Source: Siphonodentalium dalli (taxonomy: Eukaryota; Mollusca; Scaphopoda; Gadilida; Siphonodentaliidae). From it: a stretch of DNA of 64,000 nucleotides. A program made the translations under genes and the position numbers. The notes beneath the pieces were generated by a model. The model was given only the letters and a program-made list of their open reading frames with translations. It was not told the DNA's origin and made no database searches. Location of the stretch: contig CP136063.1 of assembly GCA_032622095.1 (NCBI GenBank), positions 41,700,106 through 41,764,105 on the forward strand. Direction: 5' to 3'. How positions within the stretch are numbered: the stretch's first letter is position 1; every line of letters starts with the position of its first letter. Positions 22,885 through 33,775 of the stretch are shown piece after piece.

Positions 22885-23365
22885 ACTAACTTCTCTTTTA
22901 TCCTGGTTTCATCCGCTCTCCAAATACGCCATGGTTGTTATTTATGTAATATATCGTCTCTTTTAGTTAGTTCGACGCCAATGTCACGTCTAAATCACTC
23001 TGATTTTAGTGATTTTATGGAAATAAAAATGTCTGCCACAAAATGGTGAGACAATAATTTGAGTTAAAATTACGTACTCGTCCATATTCGTACCAACCCG
23101 ATTAACACAGAATGAATGCGATATTATATACATATTAAATGTCAGCAGATTAAGATTCAGTTATACTGTATGGAGTCATTGTCGTATATAATATGTCGCC
23201 GATAAGTATACTATTGAGTTTTGACGGCATGACTGAATCACGAAAATATTAACCTTAGTAACTAAGATGTGACTAAGGTCAAACTTAGTTACTTTTGGCT
23301 AAGTTAGTCAAAAATAACTAAGTTACAGGTTGACTAAGGCTATGACTAAATTGTTTTTTCCAGTG

Positions 23366-23451
23366 TGAGATGATCCACACAGGATCGATCGTGTTAATGC
23401 GATATGTATCAATGTGTGGGATAAATCATTTACGGAGTCACCTGACTCCAC
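23366..23451 (+). repeat. Satellite unit continuing after transposon
   Basis: It resumes TGAGATGATCCACAC, the sequence interrupted at 21990, and ends in CACCTGACTCCAC, more like the original finger (CACCTGAC) than the array units are. Confidence 0.8.
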
Positions 23452-23690
23452 TTAAAGGTGGAATATCTCTTGGTAAACATATATTATGTAGTAACATGGG
23501 TATAAACTCTAAGATCTGAATCGAAGACTCATGTCCGAAAATGCTTCTATCGATTAATATTCATTTTATTTCGAATATTTCCTGCTCTAAAAAGGTGTGG
23601 TTGTTTAGCTAACGAACAATAGTGGTTACTGTTAACCGAGACCAGAAATGCTTATGGTGTAATTTTGTCACAAATAAACACTCATGATAA
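23452..23690 (+). mobile_element. MITE-A, diverged, right half missing
   Basis: Starts TTAAAGGTGGAATATCTC and follows the family to 'acaaataaacact'. A further 33-bp stub of the left terminus is at 23761-23793. Confidence 0.75.
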
Positions 23691-24015
23691 ATAACTGACA
23701 CAGTTTCGCATTATGCAGCAAAGCATTAATTCCACACGGGATCGCATTATACAGTAAAGCGTTAAAGGTGGATTATCTCTTTGTAAACATGTACCGACCG
23801 GGATCCACTCCTTTACTCATCCCATTCATTTAGACGTGGTGGAGCTACCTACACCTTCCAAACGCATGTCCCATCAGAGCTTATACAAACACACGGAGAT
23901 TGGGTTAGCGATGCCTACAACTGTACAAAGTCTACTTAGAATTTTCACAATTAGATAAATTGTCAGTTTCAAAACATATGGCCGCGGCACTAAATAGTCT
24001 CTAATGTATTTACAG

Positions 24016-24279
24016 GTAGAAGGAATAAGGCATATTTATTGGGGGATTCAATCGTCAAGTACGTCTCAAGTATTGGTGGAACCAAAATTCAGTGTCTTCG
24101 CGGAGCAACAATTGGTAGTTTGACAAGTTTTGTTTTAAAATCAGAGTCCTTTATGCGCTCTTTTGACTGTGTTTTGATCCATGTTGGGACCAACGATATC
24201 AATGTCAATGTAAGCATGCCCTTAGCGAATCTATATTTTGGGATCATATCATCAAAATGTCTATTGTGTTGGGAATGAG
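24016..24279 (+). pseudogene. SGNH-hydrolase-like fragment
   Basis: The frame reads AYLLGDSIVKYVSS...RGATIGSL and VLIHVGTNDIN, giving SGNH block I (GDS) and block III (GTND). It ends at a stop at 24277-24279 before any block V. A TTTACAG at 24009-24015 could be a splice acceptor. No ATG precedes it, so it is either an exon of a larger gene or, more likely given the surroundings, a fragment of a transposon-borne esterase ORF. Confidence 0.5.
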
Positions 24280-25746
24280 AAATCTTGTTTTCCCAGTTAA
24301 TTAATAAGGCATTTAATAACCCATATGTTTCAACATTCACATTTTTCAGTGCAATTGCTTCTCAATTGAACAACTTTCTCGACTGTTTGGCCTGACATGA
24401 TTTATATGTACCAAAATCTTTCAAAAATGTTTTGAACTTCAAAGAAAGTTTCCAGAAATATGTTCGCACCTCCCTGTCTCTGCGAGAAAAAACCGTGTCT
24501 CTGCGAGAAACCACCCCCCCCCCCATTCCACGCGCATCTTAAAATTAGACATGATTTCAACACATTTCCCGAGTTTCAAGTTACATAAAATAGGCTTCCA
24601 ATGGGCAGTTATATTGCCCATTTTCATTGTTTATTGTTCATGCAGTATATACATATATTTATAATGATAGAACATGAAGTTCTTGGCAGTTAGAATGATT
24701 TAGCCTGCCTGTGCAATGCGGGTCTCAGCTGTCTGGACATCGACGTAATCATGTCTGGTGTTTTGCGGGCCCATGTATCTTGTGATGTCCTGATGTGCGT
24801 CGTGACGTCATGACGTCTTTATCGGTTTCCAGAAAGAAATCATTCAATATTTTTCATTTATGAACGATTTATTACCAAAATAAAACCAGATAACAATGAA
24901 AATAAAATATATATGTGGATTTAAATTACAATTGATTCAAACCATTTCACATTAGCGCATGTGCAATCTTTACATTCTGTACTTCCGGTATAACATAACA
25001 TATACCCGGAAGGACAAAGATCCGGACCGAAAACATTACTTGCGTCCAGAATGGACTGGCGCAAGTAAATATAAATTAAAAAATAAGCCACATTTTATAT
25101 AGTTGCTGGGTTATAAAATGATAGATACATACATGAGTCGAAGGCACCTGTATGGAAACGCTTCTATTATCGAACCCTTCCATGACTGGAGCTTCCTGAT
25201 ATTTTGTGAAAACTCTGTACAATGCATGATGTTATATATGCCAGTCTCCCACCGGACATAAATAAAACAAATGTATTGGCCTAACAATATTCACATTGAC
25301 GTTGTAAACCATAGCATTCTCTTATATATATGCAAGCTCACAGTCGCATATATAATAATAAGATTATGCACTGACACAGGAACTTTAATGCTGTACCAGC
25401 ACAACTCACGCCATGAGAGGGTTAATGATGTTTTTCGTTACTATTTTAGATATAATACTCGAGAACAAACACAACTCAAAAAATTTCCAAATTGGTTCAT
25501 ATATTTACACTATTTACACTACACATATATTTACAATATTAACTGATCGAAGCTTTTCCAGACAGGGGTTTTTCGATTCATATTATTTTATACCCAGGTA
25601 ACTATATAGAACTTGTTATAGGAAGAGAAAGACTATGTTGGATCGTAAACAAAAAGGAAGAAGTTTGATATTGCCTGATGCGAATTGGAATGGCGTTCAC
25701 CATTTAACTCATCGGCAAAGTATCCCACTTCCTGTGATGCATATAT
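24280..25746. other. No gene; scattered old MITE-A pieces
   Basis: Faint MITE-A homology occurs at about 25090-25160 ('tatatagttgctgggttataaaat', split here by variation) and about 25545-25610 ('gaagcttttccagacagggg'). An 11-C tract is at 24514-24524. Short frames at 25271-25850 have no motif. Confidence 0.4.
24803..24817. promoter_or_regulatory. Tandem CRE-like sites
   Basis: TGACGTCA is immediately followed by TGACGTC; the palindromic TGACGTCA is the CREB/ATF consensus. No gene start is recognised beside it, so function is unknown. Confidence 0.3.
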
Positions 25747-26750
25747 TTAAAGGTGGATTATCTCTTTGTAAGCATGTATTATATAGTTACCGGAGTATAA
25801 AGGTGGATTATCTCTTTGTAAGCAGGCATTATATAGTTACCGGGGTATAAAGGTGGGTTATCTCTTTGTAAACATGTATTATATAGTTACCGGAGTATAA
25901 AGGTGGATTATCTCTTTGTAATCATGTATTATATAGTTACCGGAGTATAAAGGTGGATTATCTCTTTGTAAGCATGTATTATATAGTTACCGGAGTATAA
26001 AGGTGGATTATCTCTTTGTAAACATGTATTATATAGTTACCGGGGAATAAATGTGGATTATCTCTTTGTAATCAGGCATTATATAGTTACCGGGGTATAA
26101 ATGTGGATTATCTCTTTGTAAGCATGCATTATATAGTTACCGGGGTATAAAGGTGGATTATCTCTTTGTAAACATGTATTATATAGTTACCGGAGTATAA
26201 AGGTGGATTATCTCTTTGTAATCAGGCATTATATAGTTACCGGGGTATAAAGGTGGATTATCTCTTTGTAATCAGGCATTATATAGTTACCGGGGTATAA
26301 AGGTGGATTATCTCTTTGTAATCAGGCATTATATAGTTACCGGGGTATAAAGGTGGATTATCTCTTTGTAAACATGTATTATATAGTTACCGGGTTATAA
26401 AGGTGGATTATCTCTTTGTAAGCATGCATTATATAGTTACCGGAGTATAAAGGTGGATTATCTCTTTGTTAACATGTATTATATAGTTACCGGGGTATAA
26501 AGGTGGATTATCTCTTTGTAAACATGTATTATATAGTTACCGGGGTATAAAGGTGGATTATCACTTTGTAAACATGCATTATATAGTTATCGGAGTATAA
26601 AGGTGGATTATCTCTGTGTAAACAGGCATTATATAGTTACCGGGGTATAAAGGTGGATTATCTCTTTGTTAACATGTATTATATAGTTACCGGAGTATAA
26701 AGGTAGATTATTTCTTTGTAAGCATGCATTATATAGTTACCGGAGTATAA
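25747..26750 (+). repeat. 50-bp minisatellite, 20 copies, from MITE-A left end
   Basis: TTAA 25747-25750 is followed by 20 head-to-tail units starting AGGTGGATTATCTCTTTGT and ending GTTACCGGRGTATAA, exactly 50 bp apart from 25751 to 26701. The last unit continues into ordinary MITE-A sequence. The orientation is that of the element, unlike the array at 1 kb. Confidence 0.95.
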
Positions 26751-27029
26751 AATATTATATTTGAATCGAAGACTCCTGTCCGGAAATGCTTCTATCGATT
26801 AATATTCATTTGTTTTCGAATATTTTCTGGTCTAAAAAGGAGTTGTTGTCTAGCTAACGAACAATAGTGGTTACTGTCAACAGATACCAAAATTTTGTTA
26901 TACAATTTTGTCACAAATAAACGTTAATTATACTCATTATCGCTTATATCTGTGCAACAAAACAATACAAAAAATCAATCTGGGACATTTGACTTTCGGT
27001 GCGTAGCCATAGGAACAGCCCCGTGTTCT
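26751..27029 (+). mobile_element. MITE-A body after array, truncated
   Basis: It continues AAATATTATATTTGAATCG to the 'gccccgtgttctat' part of the family, then breaks into the hairpin at 27033. Confidence 0.8.
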
Positions 27030-27032
27030 ATT

Positions 27033-27180
27033 TAATAAATAGAGCATGGCTTGGAGTGAAATACGCCGATATAGTGCATAGTGAGGTTGTGTAGTTCACG
27101 ACGCGAAGCGGAGTGAACTACACAACCGCACTATGCACTATATCGGCGTATTTCACGACAAATCATGCTCTAATTATTAT
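27033..27180. repeat. Long hairpin with GCGAAGC apex
   Basis: Arms of about 65 bp (GAGCATG...GTAGTTCAC and GTGAACTAC...CATGCTC) are almost perfectly complementary. The tip contains GCGAAGC at 27103-27109. It interrupts a MITE-A at 'ctctat'. Confidence 0.9.
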
Positions 27181-28430
27181 ATTGTATCGAACAAATGCAG
27201 AAATTAAAGGCAAACCAGTGGGCAAACACCATTTTTTTTTAAAGAAAAAAAAATAATATGTAAAAAATATATATATTTTTTTTAAATTCCTCTTTGTTCA
27301 GGTTTGTTTTTTTTTTTTTTTTTAATTAAAGGTGGATTATCTCTTTGTAAACATGTATTATATAGTTACCGGGGTATAAAATATTAGATTTGAATCGAAG
27401 ACTCCTGTCCGGAAATGCTTCTATCGATTAATATTAATTTTATTTCGAATATTTTCTGGTCTAAAAAGGTGTGTTTGTTCAGCTAACGAACAATGGTGCT
27501 TACTGTTAACAGAGACCAGAAATTATATTGTGCAATTTTGTTACAAATAGATGTTAATTATACTCGTTATCGCTTATATCGTTGGAACAAAACAATACAA
27601 ACAACCAATCTGTGACATTTGACATTCGTTGCGTAGCCGTGGGGAACAGCCTAGTGCTCTATATCGCCATAAGGTCTCATCCGAATGGCGGTTCTAAAAA
27701 TAGTAACATAAATGGGCCCGATTTTATATTCGAAATAAAATCAATATTAATTGATAGAAGCTTTTCCGGACATAGGTCTTCAGTTCATATCTATTATTTT
27801 ATACCCACGCAACTATTTAAAATTTGTTATTTAAAGAGATAATCCATCTTTAAATCTTTGTAATTTTTGTTTTTTCAATGTTTGTTTTCCTGTTTTAAAA
27901 AAAAACTTTGGCTGCCTGTTTGTTGTTTTTTTTAATTATTTTTTGTTGGTTTTTTTTTATTATTTTTATTTGTTGTAAATGTTTATTTATTGTTTGTTTA
28001 TTTTTCATGTTTGTTTTCCTGTTTTAAAAAAACTTGTTTTTTTTAAATTCCCCTTTGTTCAGGTTTGTTTGTTTTTTTAAATTAATTTTTTTGTTGTAAT
28101 TTTTTTTTCCTGTTTTTTTTTAAACTTTGCCTGCCTGTTTGTTGTTTTTTTTATTGTAAATTTGTCATTTAAATTTTTTTTTTTTTAAATTCCCCTTTGT
28201 TTGTTTTTGTTAAACTTTTTCACCTGTTTGTTTTGTTTTTTTTTAATTATGCCTGTGTTTTTTTTTCAATGTTTGTTTTCCTGTTGAACTTTGTTGTTTT
28301 TTTTTTTGTAAATCTTTATCTATTTTGTTTATTTTTCATGTTTGTTTTCCTGTTTTAAAAAAAAACTGTTTTTGTTGTTTTTTTTGCAAAAAAACTGTGT
28401 CAGTCATTAATTTCTGCTGTTCCTTTTTGT
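27181..28430. repeat. T-rich low-complexity region
   Basis: Degenerate repeats of 'tttaaattcccctttgttcaggtttgttt' and 'tttgttttcctgtttt' motifs occur between poly-T runs, before and after the MITE-A at 27326-27853. No coding potential. Confidence 0.75.
27326..27853 (+). mobile_element. MITE-A full copy
   Basis: TTAA-bounded, 528 bp, inserted in T-rich repeats. Confidence 0.9.
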
Positions 28431-29226
28431 AACGTTTGAAAATCAGTGATCATATGATAAATATATGTATGATTTGAAATAAAACCTTCCACTTACCCAC
28501 TCTTAATTGGTGCCCGGACGAACGAAGAATGTATTCAATTTGGTCATTTATTAGTATAAGTCGCTCTTGTACACGGAACTATCAGAATAATTGAGCCGCG
28601 AAATTATTGATTATTTTCGAACCGAGCGGTCACGTGACTCTGATCGGAAGCAAAGAATTTACGGCTACAAAAAAAAGTGTACCCAACTCCGGAAACAAGA
28701 ACGTATGATTGGTGTTATTGGGCCATGAAAATCTGCAGTAGCGTGTTTTTTCAACGCTTAGTATACAGCATAGGGGTATTATTTATTTACAAGAGACAGC
28801 TAAAACAAGCTGTAATCGGCAAATTGTATTCTCGGTTCATTTTATTAGTTGTTCGGAAACGGCAACCGATCACACGTTTTAGTGTTACCGGTATAGGAAG
28901 GGGGTATCGCGAACTTAGGAAAGCAACGGGACTCCAGAGAAAACCTTTGTAATTTTGATTTAGCAGTAGGAAACTACTATTTTCAACTTTACTAAGTTCA
29001 GACAATTGATGTTCGCCTTTCTGAAGCTTTAATTTGGATCAGCGGCGAAATAACAAGTAGTTTCAGAACAAAGTTTGATGTAGTGTTCGTTACTATTTTT
29101 AGTAGTCAAAACTACATATGCATAGTGCACGATGGGAGAGACTTGAAGGCGTAGCATACAACTACGACTAATAGAGTCGAGTAGCCAACCAATCGGAAAG
29201 CTTGATTTCAATAACAAAGTCACGTG
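28431..29226. other. No recognisable gene
   Basis: A 91-codon plus-strand frame (28677-28952) begins at a GTG rather than an ATG and shows no motif; it is not supported as a gene. Confidence 0.4.
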
Positions 29227-29426
29227 AGATACAATATATCACAATATGGTCTCATCCGAATGGCCTGTTCTAAAAATAGTAACATAAACGGTCCCGATTT
29301 AATATTCGAAATAAAATCAATATTAATTGATAGAAGCTTTTCCGGACAGGGGTCTTCAGTTCATATATATTATTTTATACCCACACAACTATTTAAAATT
29401 TATTTAAAGAGATAATCCATGTTTAA
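29227..29426 (+). mobile_element. MITE-A, right half only
   Basis: Begins in the middle of the family ('atatcacaatatggtctcatcc') and ends CCATGTTTAA with TTAA 29423-29426. Confidence 0.85.
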
Positions 29427-30177
29427 TGTTAGCCAAAGAAAATGCTGCAATTGACAAACAGCAACGTATTATGTCATTGGAACAAGTATAATGAAGAGCG
29501 TTTCTCTTTTTGCAAAGTAGCTGTAAATATTTTATAGAGTGGTATGTACCTCAATCAATTTTCCCAGTGTACTTAAAACTGACAAGACTATTTTTTCCAA
29601 ACAGCTTTATCTTCTACCAGAGACATGGGAGGGGCTGTCTACTTTCTTCAACATTTTAAAATCAATAAGTGCTTCTATTATCATGACTATTTTGTAGATT
29701 TTACTATTCTGGTTACAGGACGATTGGAAAATCCTTCATTTTTTTCTAGTATTTAAAATATTAGCAATATTCCTGTGAATGAAAGCTCAATTTTTGGAGG
29801 CATATATAACTTGAAAAATACTTTTCTTATACATGTATGATAAAGAACTTTGAAAAGGCATAAATTGGATATTTTACACATTTTCACAAATTTATTTCAC
29901 AATATTCACCAACTTCCCCATCTATATGTCCTTTTTTATTTTTAATATGTTGTTTATCATTGGTCAATGTACACATTCTAGCTAAGAAATATTGGAGGTT
30001 TGGCACTTTTTTCGTAACTGCACTCGACAAATTATACACCTCATTATTATTTGAAATGTTTTATTGCTATGAAACCCATTCCCTATGTGATGAATGGGGC
30101 AGAGTGTTGCAGGGATTGTATCTGTAATTAGAATATAGTTGAACAGCATGGACATGGTTGTCTTATTCACTCTTGTA
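29427..30177. other. No recognisable feature
   Basis: AT-rich; nothing supported. Confidence 0.4.
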
Positions 30178-30674
30178 ATATGTGGGTTATCTCTTTGTAA
30201 ACATGTATTATATAGTTACCACGGTATATCATATTGGATCTGAATCGAAGACTCATGTCCGGAAATGCTGCTATTGATTAATATTAATTTTATTTCGAAT
30301 ATTTTCTGGGCCAAAAAGGTGTGGTTGTTTATTTAACAAACAATAGTGGTTACCATTTACAGATACCAGAAATTGTATTGTATAACTGTGTCACAAATAA
30401 ACGTTAATTATAATCATTGTCGGTTATAACTATGAAATAAAACAATACAACCAATCAATCTGGGACATTAGACGTTCGGTACGAAGCCATTGGAATGGCC
30501 TAGTGCTCTACATCGCTATATGGTATCACCGAATGGTATGTTCTAAAAATAGACAGTCAAACGGTCCCGATAAAATATCTCGAAATTAAATCAATATTAA
30601 TTAATAGAAGCCTTTCCGGGCAGGAGTAATCAGTTCATATCTATTATTTTATATCCACGCAACTATTTCAAAGT
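30178..30674 (+). mobile_element. MITE-A, old diverged copy
   Basis: Follows the whole family from 'gtgggttatctctttgtaa' to 'ccacgcaactattt', with many substitutions and no TTAA ends. Confidence 0.8.
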
Positions 30675-30695
30675 TGAGCACGACCTCACAGGTTA

Positions 30696-30724
30696 GCGTA
30701 GATCGTCATAGACTGAGGTAATAC
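30696..30724 (+). repeat. 29-bp dispersed exact repeat, copy 1
   Basis: The reverse complement of this 29-bp block (GCGTAGATCGTCATAGACTG...) is found without mismatch at 36271-36299. Confidence 0.8.
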
Positions 30725-31019
30725 TAAATGTAAACTGAAGAAATGACCAGTAGGTAACTTAGAGATGCCACTGGTCTATCTGACCTTGTCCTTGTAAATC
30801 CAATATTTACGCTGCGAAGCTTGATAAATTTATGCTGTTTACTTTAGTTTTTAATAATGTTGTAGGAATAATAGTATAATTGGAGAAATGATGCGTGAAT
30901 CGTAAGAAATACAACTTCTGCAATGTGTGTGTTCTGACTAGTTTATACTCAGTTCTACTTCTAACTTCTTGCCATCTTGGTCTATCTTTAAACTTTAAAG
31001 TCGGAAGTTATCTCAGTCG

Positions 31020-31547
31020 TTAAAGGTGGATTATCTCTTTGTAAACATGTATTATATAGTTATCGGGGTATAAAATATTATATTTGAATCGAAGACTCCT
31101 GTCCGGAAATGCTTCTATCGATTAATATTAATTTTATTTCGAATATTTTCTGGTCTAAAAAGGTGTGTTTGTTCAGCTAACGAACAATGGTGGTTACTGT
31201 TAACAAAGACCAGAAATTATATTGTGCAATTTTGTCACAAATAAACGTTAATTATACTCATTATCGCTTATATCTGTGGAACAAAACAATACAAATAACC
31301 AATCTGTGACATTTGACATTCGTTGGGTAGCCGTAGGAACAGCCCAGTGCTCTAAATCTCACTTCGGTCTCACCCGAATGGTAGGTTCTAAAAATAGTAA
31401 CATAAACGGGCCCGATTTAATATTCGAAATAAAATCAATATTAATTGATAGAAGCTTTTTCGGACATAGGTCTTCAGTTCATATATATTATTTTATACCC
31501 ACGCAACTATTTAAAATTTGTTATTTAAAGAGATAATCCATCTTTAA
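31020..31547 (+). mobile_element. MITE-A full copy
   Basis: TTAA-bounded, 528 bp, left TTAAAGGTGG and right ATCTTTAA. Confidence 0.9.
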
Positions 31548-31909
31548 ACCTGACGTTTACAATCAGAGCAAAGCTCTATTAGAGAGCATTTAGATGTTTG
31601 AATAGTCGGCGAACACCCCCCCCCCCAATATAGGTCTAGGATTAATTAAGTATTAATGGACATTGGTATTTTTTGTGGGGAGGGGGCTGTGCCCACTGCA
31701 TGGCTCGATTTAGCTGGATGAAAATAACTGTCATCAGTGCATGAAGCTAATCAGTGAATTAGTTACATGTCTATCAACTTTTTTTCTCTCTCTCAAGACC
31801 TAAAGTATCAAAGTCTGGTATAGTGCTGTGACTGCTTGTCATCTAAATATTTAAACGAGTAGGATCTGTTCGGATTTTTCGCTCAGACCCCTAGACCGAG
31901 TTCAACACT

Positions 31910-32060
31910 TTTCACATTTATTATTTATTTACGCTTAAGCGCAAATAACCTCTATCATTTGCGCTTAAGCACAAATATTTACGGTTAAGCGTAAATCATT
32001 TGCGCTTAAGTGCAAGCGCAAAACATTTGCGCTTAAGTGCAAATAAAAATTAATATTCAT
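31910..32060. repeat. Cluster of GCGCTTAAGC palindromes
   Basis: At least five GCTTAAGC cores occur with AT-rich spacers, preceded by TTCACATTTATTATTTATTT. The mirror-image block lies at 32600-32725, so together they look like the two arms of one foldback repeat. Confidence 0.7.
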
Positions 32061-32599
32061 TAATTTTAAATGGCACAGGACTAAACACATGACTCAAGTC
32101 TACCGTTCATGTAGTAGGCCCACCATATGATGATATGAGGGAAGCAATCCCCCAGTTAACCCCTAGATCCCTTTTATGGCCATGGAAATGGTATAGATCT
32201 GTGCAGGATATGTCTCTTTTTTATAAAATATACTAGATCTCTGGGTCGGAGACACAAATTCTTGGGGACAGGGATGCTGATAATATGAAAATAGGGTTGT
32301 TTCCCCCTATTTCAAGTCAATAAGTACACAATATGAGGAAAGAAAGCCCACAGTAAACCCTAATTCCCTTTTTATGGCCATGGAAATGGTATATATCTGT
32401 GCAGGAGATATCCCTTTAATAAAATATAATAGAGCTCTGGGAGTGAGGCACCAATTTTTGGGACACCAGTGACAGAGATGCTGATATGCATATGGAAATA
32501 TGATTTTTCTTCAACTTTTGAGTCTGTATGGGGCTATTACTATGGGCCCATAATAATATACTTTGAGATGGACTCAGTCATTCACAATCAGAGGGAAGT
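32061..32599. other. Spacer between palindrome clusters, no gene
   Basis: Contains a direct duplication of about 100 bp ('taaccccta...ccctttttatggccatggaaatggtata...ctgtgcaggata') at about 32155-32235 and 32350-32425. No ORF. Confidence 0.5.
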
Positions 32600-32725
32600 A
32601 AGGGAGTGTTAGGTATTTGCGCTTAATTTAAGCGCAAATGAGTTGCGCTTAAGCGCAAATGATTTACGCTTAAGTGCAAATATTCGCACTTAAGCGCAAA
32701 TAAATAATAAATGTGAAAAGGGCCT
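32600..32725. repeat. Second cluster of GCGCTTAAGC palindromes
   Basis: Four or more cores occur here. The block ends AAATAAATAATAAATGTGAAAAGGGCCTCCC, split by arm boundaries, the reverse complement style of the 31.9-kb block and of the foldback at 54 kb. Confidence 0.7.
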
Positions 32726-33429
32726 CCCATACCTTTGCAGATGTTAAATTAGGTTTTCAAAATTTTGAATTAAATTTTTTTTTTATAAATTGAGCAAGGA
32801 GTTCAATCTAAAAAAAAAAAATTTAAAACAATATATATAAATCAAAATGTTTCAACAATCCAAATGTGCTTGAAACGCACAAAAGGGCGGTGATGAATAA
32901 AGGCTCTGTCTAAGATCAAAATGTGCATGAAGTCCCACAAAGGGGCCACATGTCTCTCCGATGCTGAATATAGGTGCCCGAAGGGAGCCTGTTTCAGCTA
33001 GTTTAGTATAATAGAAGTTGCTCCAGTAGACTAGCAAAAGTGGTTTGGATAGTGGGCTGGTTGAGACTAATCAGGAAATAGTTAGAAATTATGGAATTTT
33101 GTATATCCTTCACAATGATCTACATTGTAGGTTTACAGATGATCAGCAATTTATAAAACATTAAAAAAAAAATTAAAACAGCTTCTGAAACAGGTTAAAC
33201 TGTTATTGGAACTAAATGAGATCATTTGCCAGTCATATCAGTGATATTAGTATAGTTGTATGCGGTTTTCGACCAAATTTAGGGAAATTTGGGGGGGGGG
33301 GTGTGGGTGTAAAGAATTGGGAATAAAAAATATGTTTTTTTGCATGTTTGGAGGTGGTGGGTCCCCGGAAATGCCAGATGTAAAAAAACGGCATACCTTC
33401 CTGCAATTTTTTTACTACCACCCCCCCCC
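32726..33429. other. No gene; poly-G/C tracts
   Basis: G11 at 33291-33301 and C11 at 33421-33431. Open frames through these tracts are low-complexity artefacts. Confidence 0.4.
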
Positions 33430-33775
33430 CCTGTTCGGGGGGTAACAGATATTTGATTCATGTCGAGGAACCCACCCATCAAACCTCAGAATGATCAGAT
33501 ATCGATGATTGAAATCTATTATTTTTCACCACCGATAATTTTAGGTGGCCCAGTAAACAGTCGACGAGAAGATTGCCTTGGACAAAATTGCGGATGAAGA
33601 TGGATAACTCTAAAATCAAGTGGCTTTTTTGTGTCAGATATTTGAACTATAGTTGACTGGTTAGCATTATTTTTGGGCAATTACTCGATTCTGATAACTG
33701 AAGTGGCATTTTAAAAATTGTTCTTGTTGGAAACTGATGATATGGGGACCATCAAACCGGATTGAGTACCTTTAA
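33430..33775 (+). mobile_element. MITE-B, left end missing
   Basis: Shares 'atttgattcatgtcgaggaaccca' type sequence with the 12.6-kb copy and ends CCGGATTGAGTACCTTTAA with TTAA 33772-33775. Confidence 0.75.

Larger units (their letters stand above)
21991..23365 (+). mobile_element. CACTG-ended DNA transposon (EnSpm/CACTA-like, non-autonomous)
   Basis: It begins CACTGAAAAAA and ends TTTTTTCCAGTG, inside one satellite unit. The flanks are ...ACATG and TGAGATG..., so a 2-bp TG was duplicated. Many CTTAGTCA/TGACTAAG subterminal repeats crowd both ends, as in CACTA elements where they bind transposase. No transposase ORF is present. It carries a MITE-A (22292-22819) and a captured piece of satellite. 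The superfamily call is inference. Confidence 0.7.

Noticed and set aside
28677-28952. 91-codon frame near 28.7 kb as a gene
   Set aside because: Does not begin at an ATG; no motif, no paralogue in the window, and surrounded by low-complexity DNA.
33260-33482. Overlapping glycine/proline-rich frames
   Set aside because: They are translations of poly-G/poly-C tracts on both strands.
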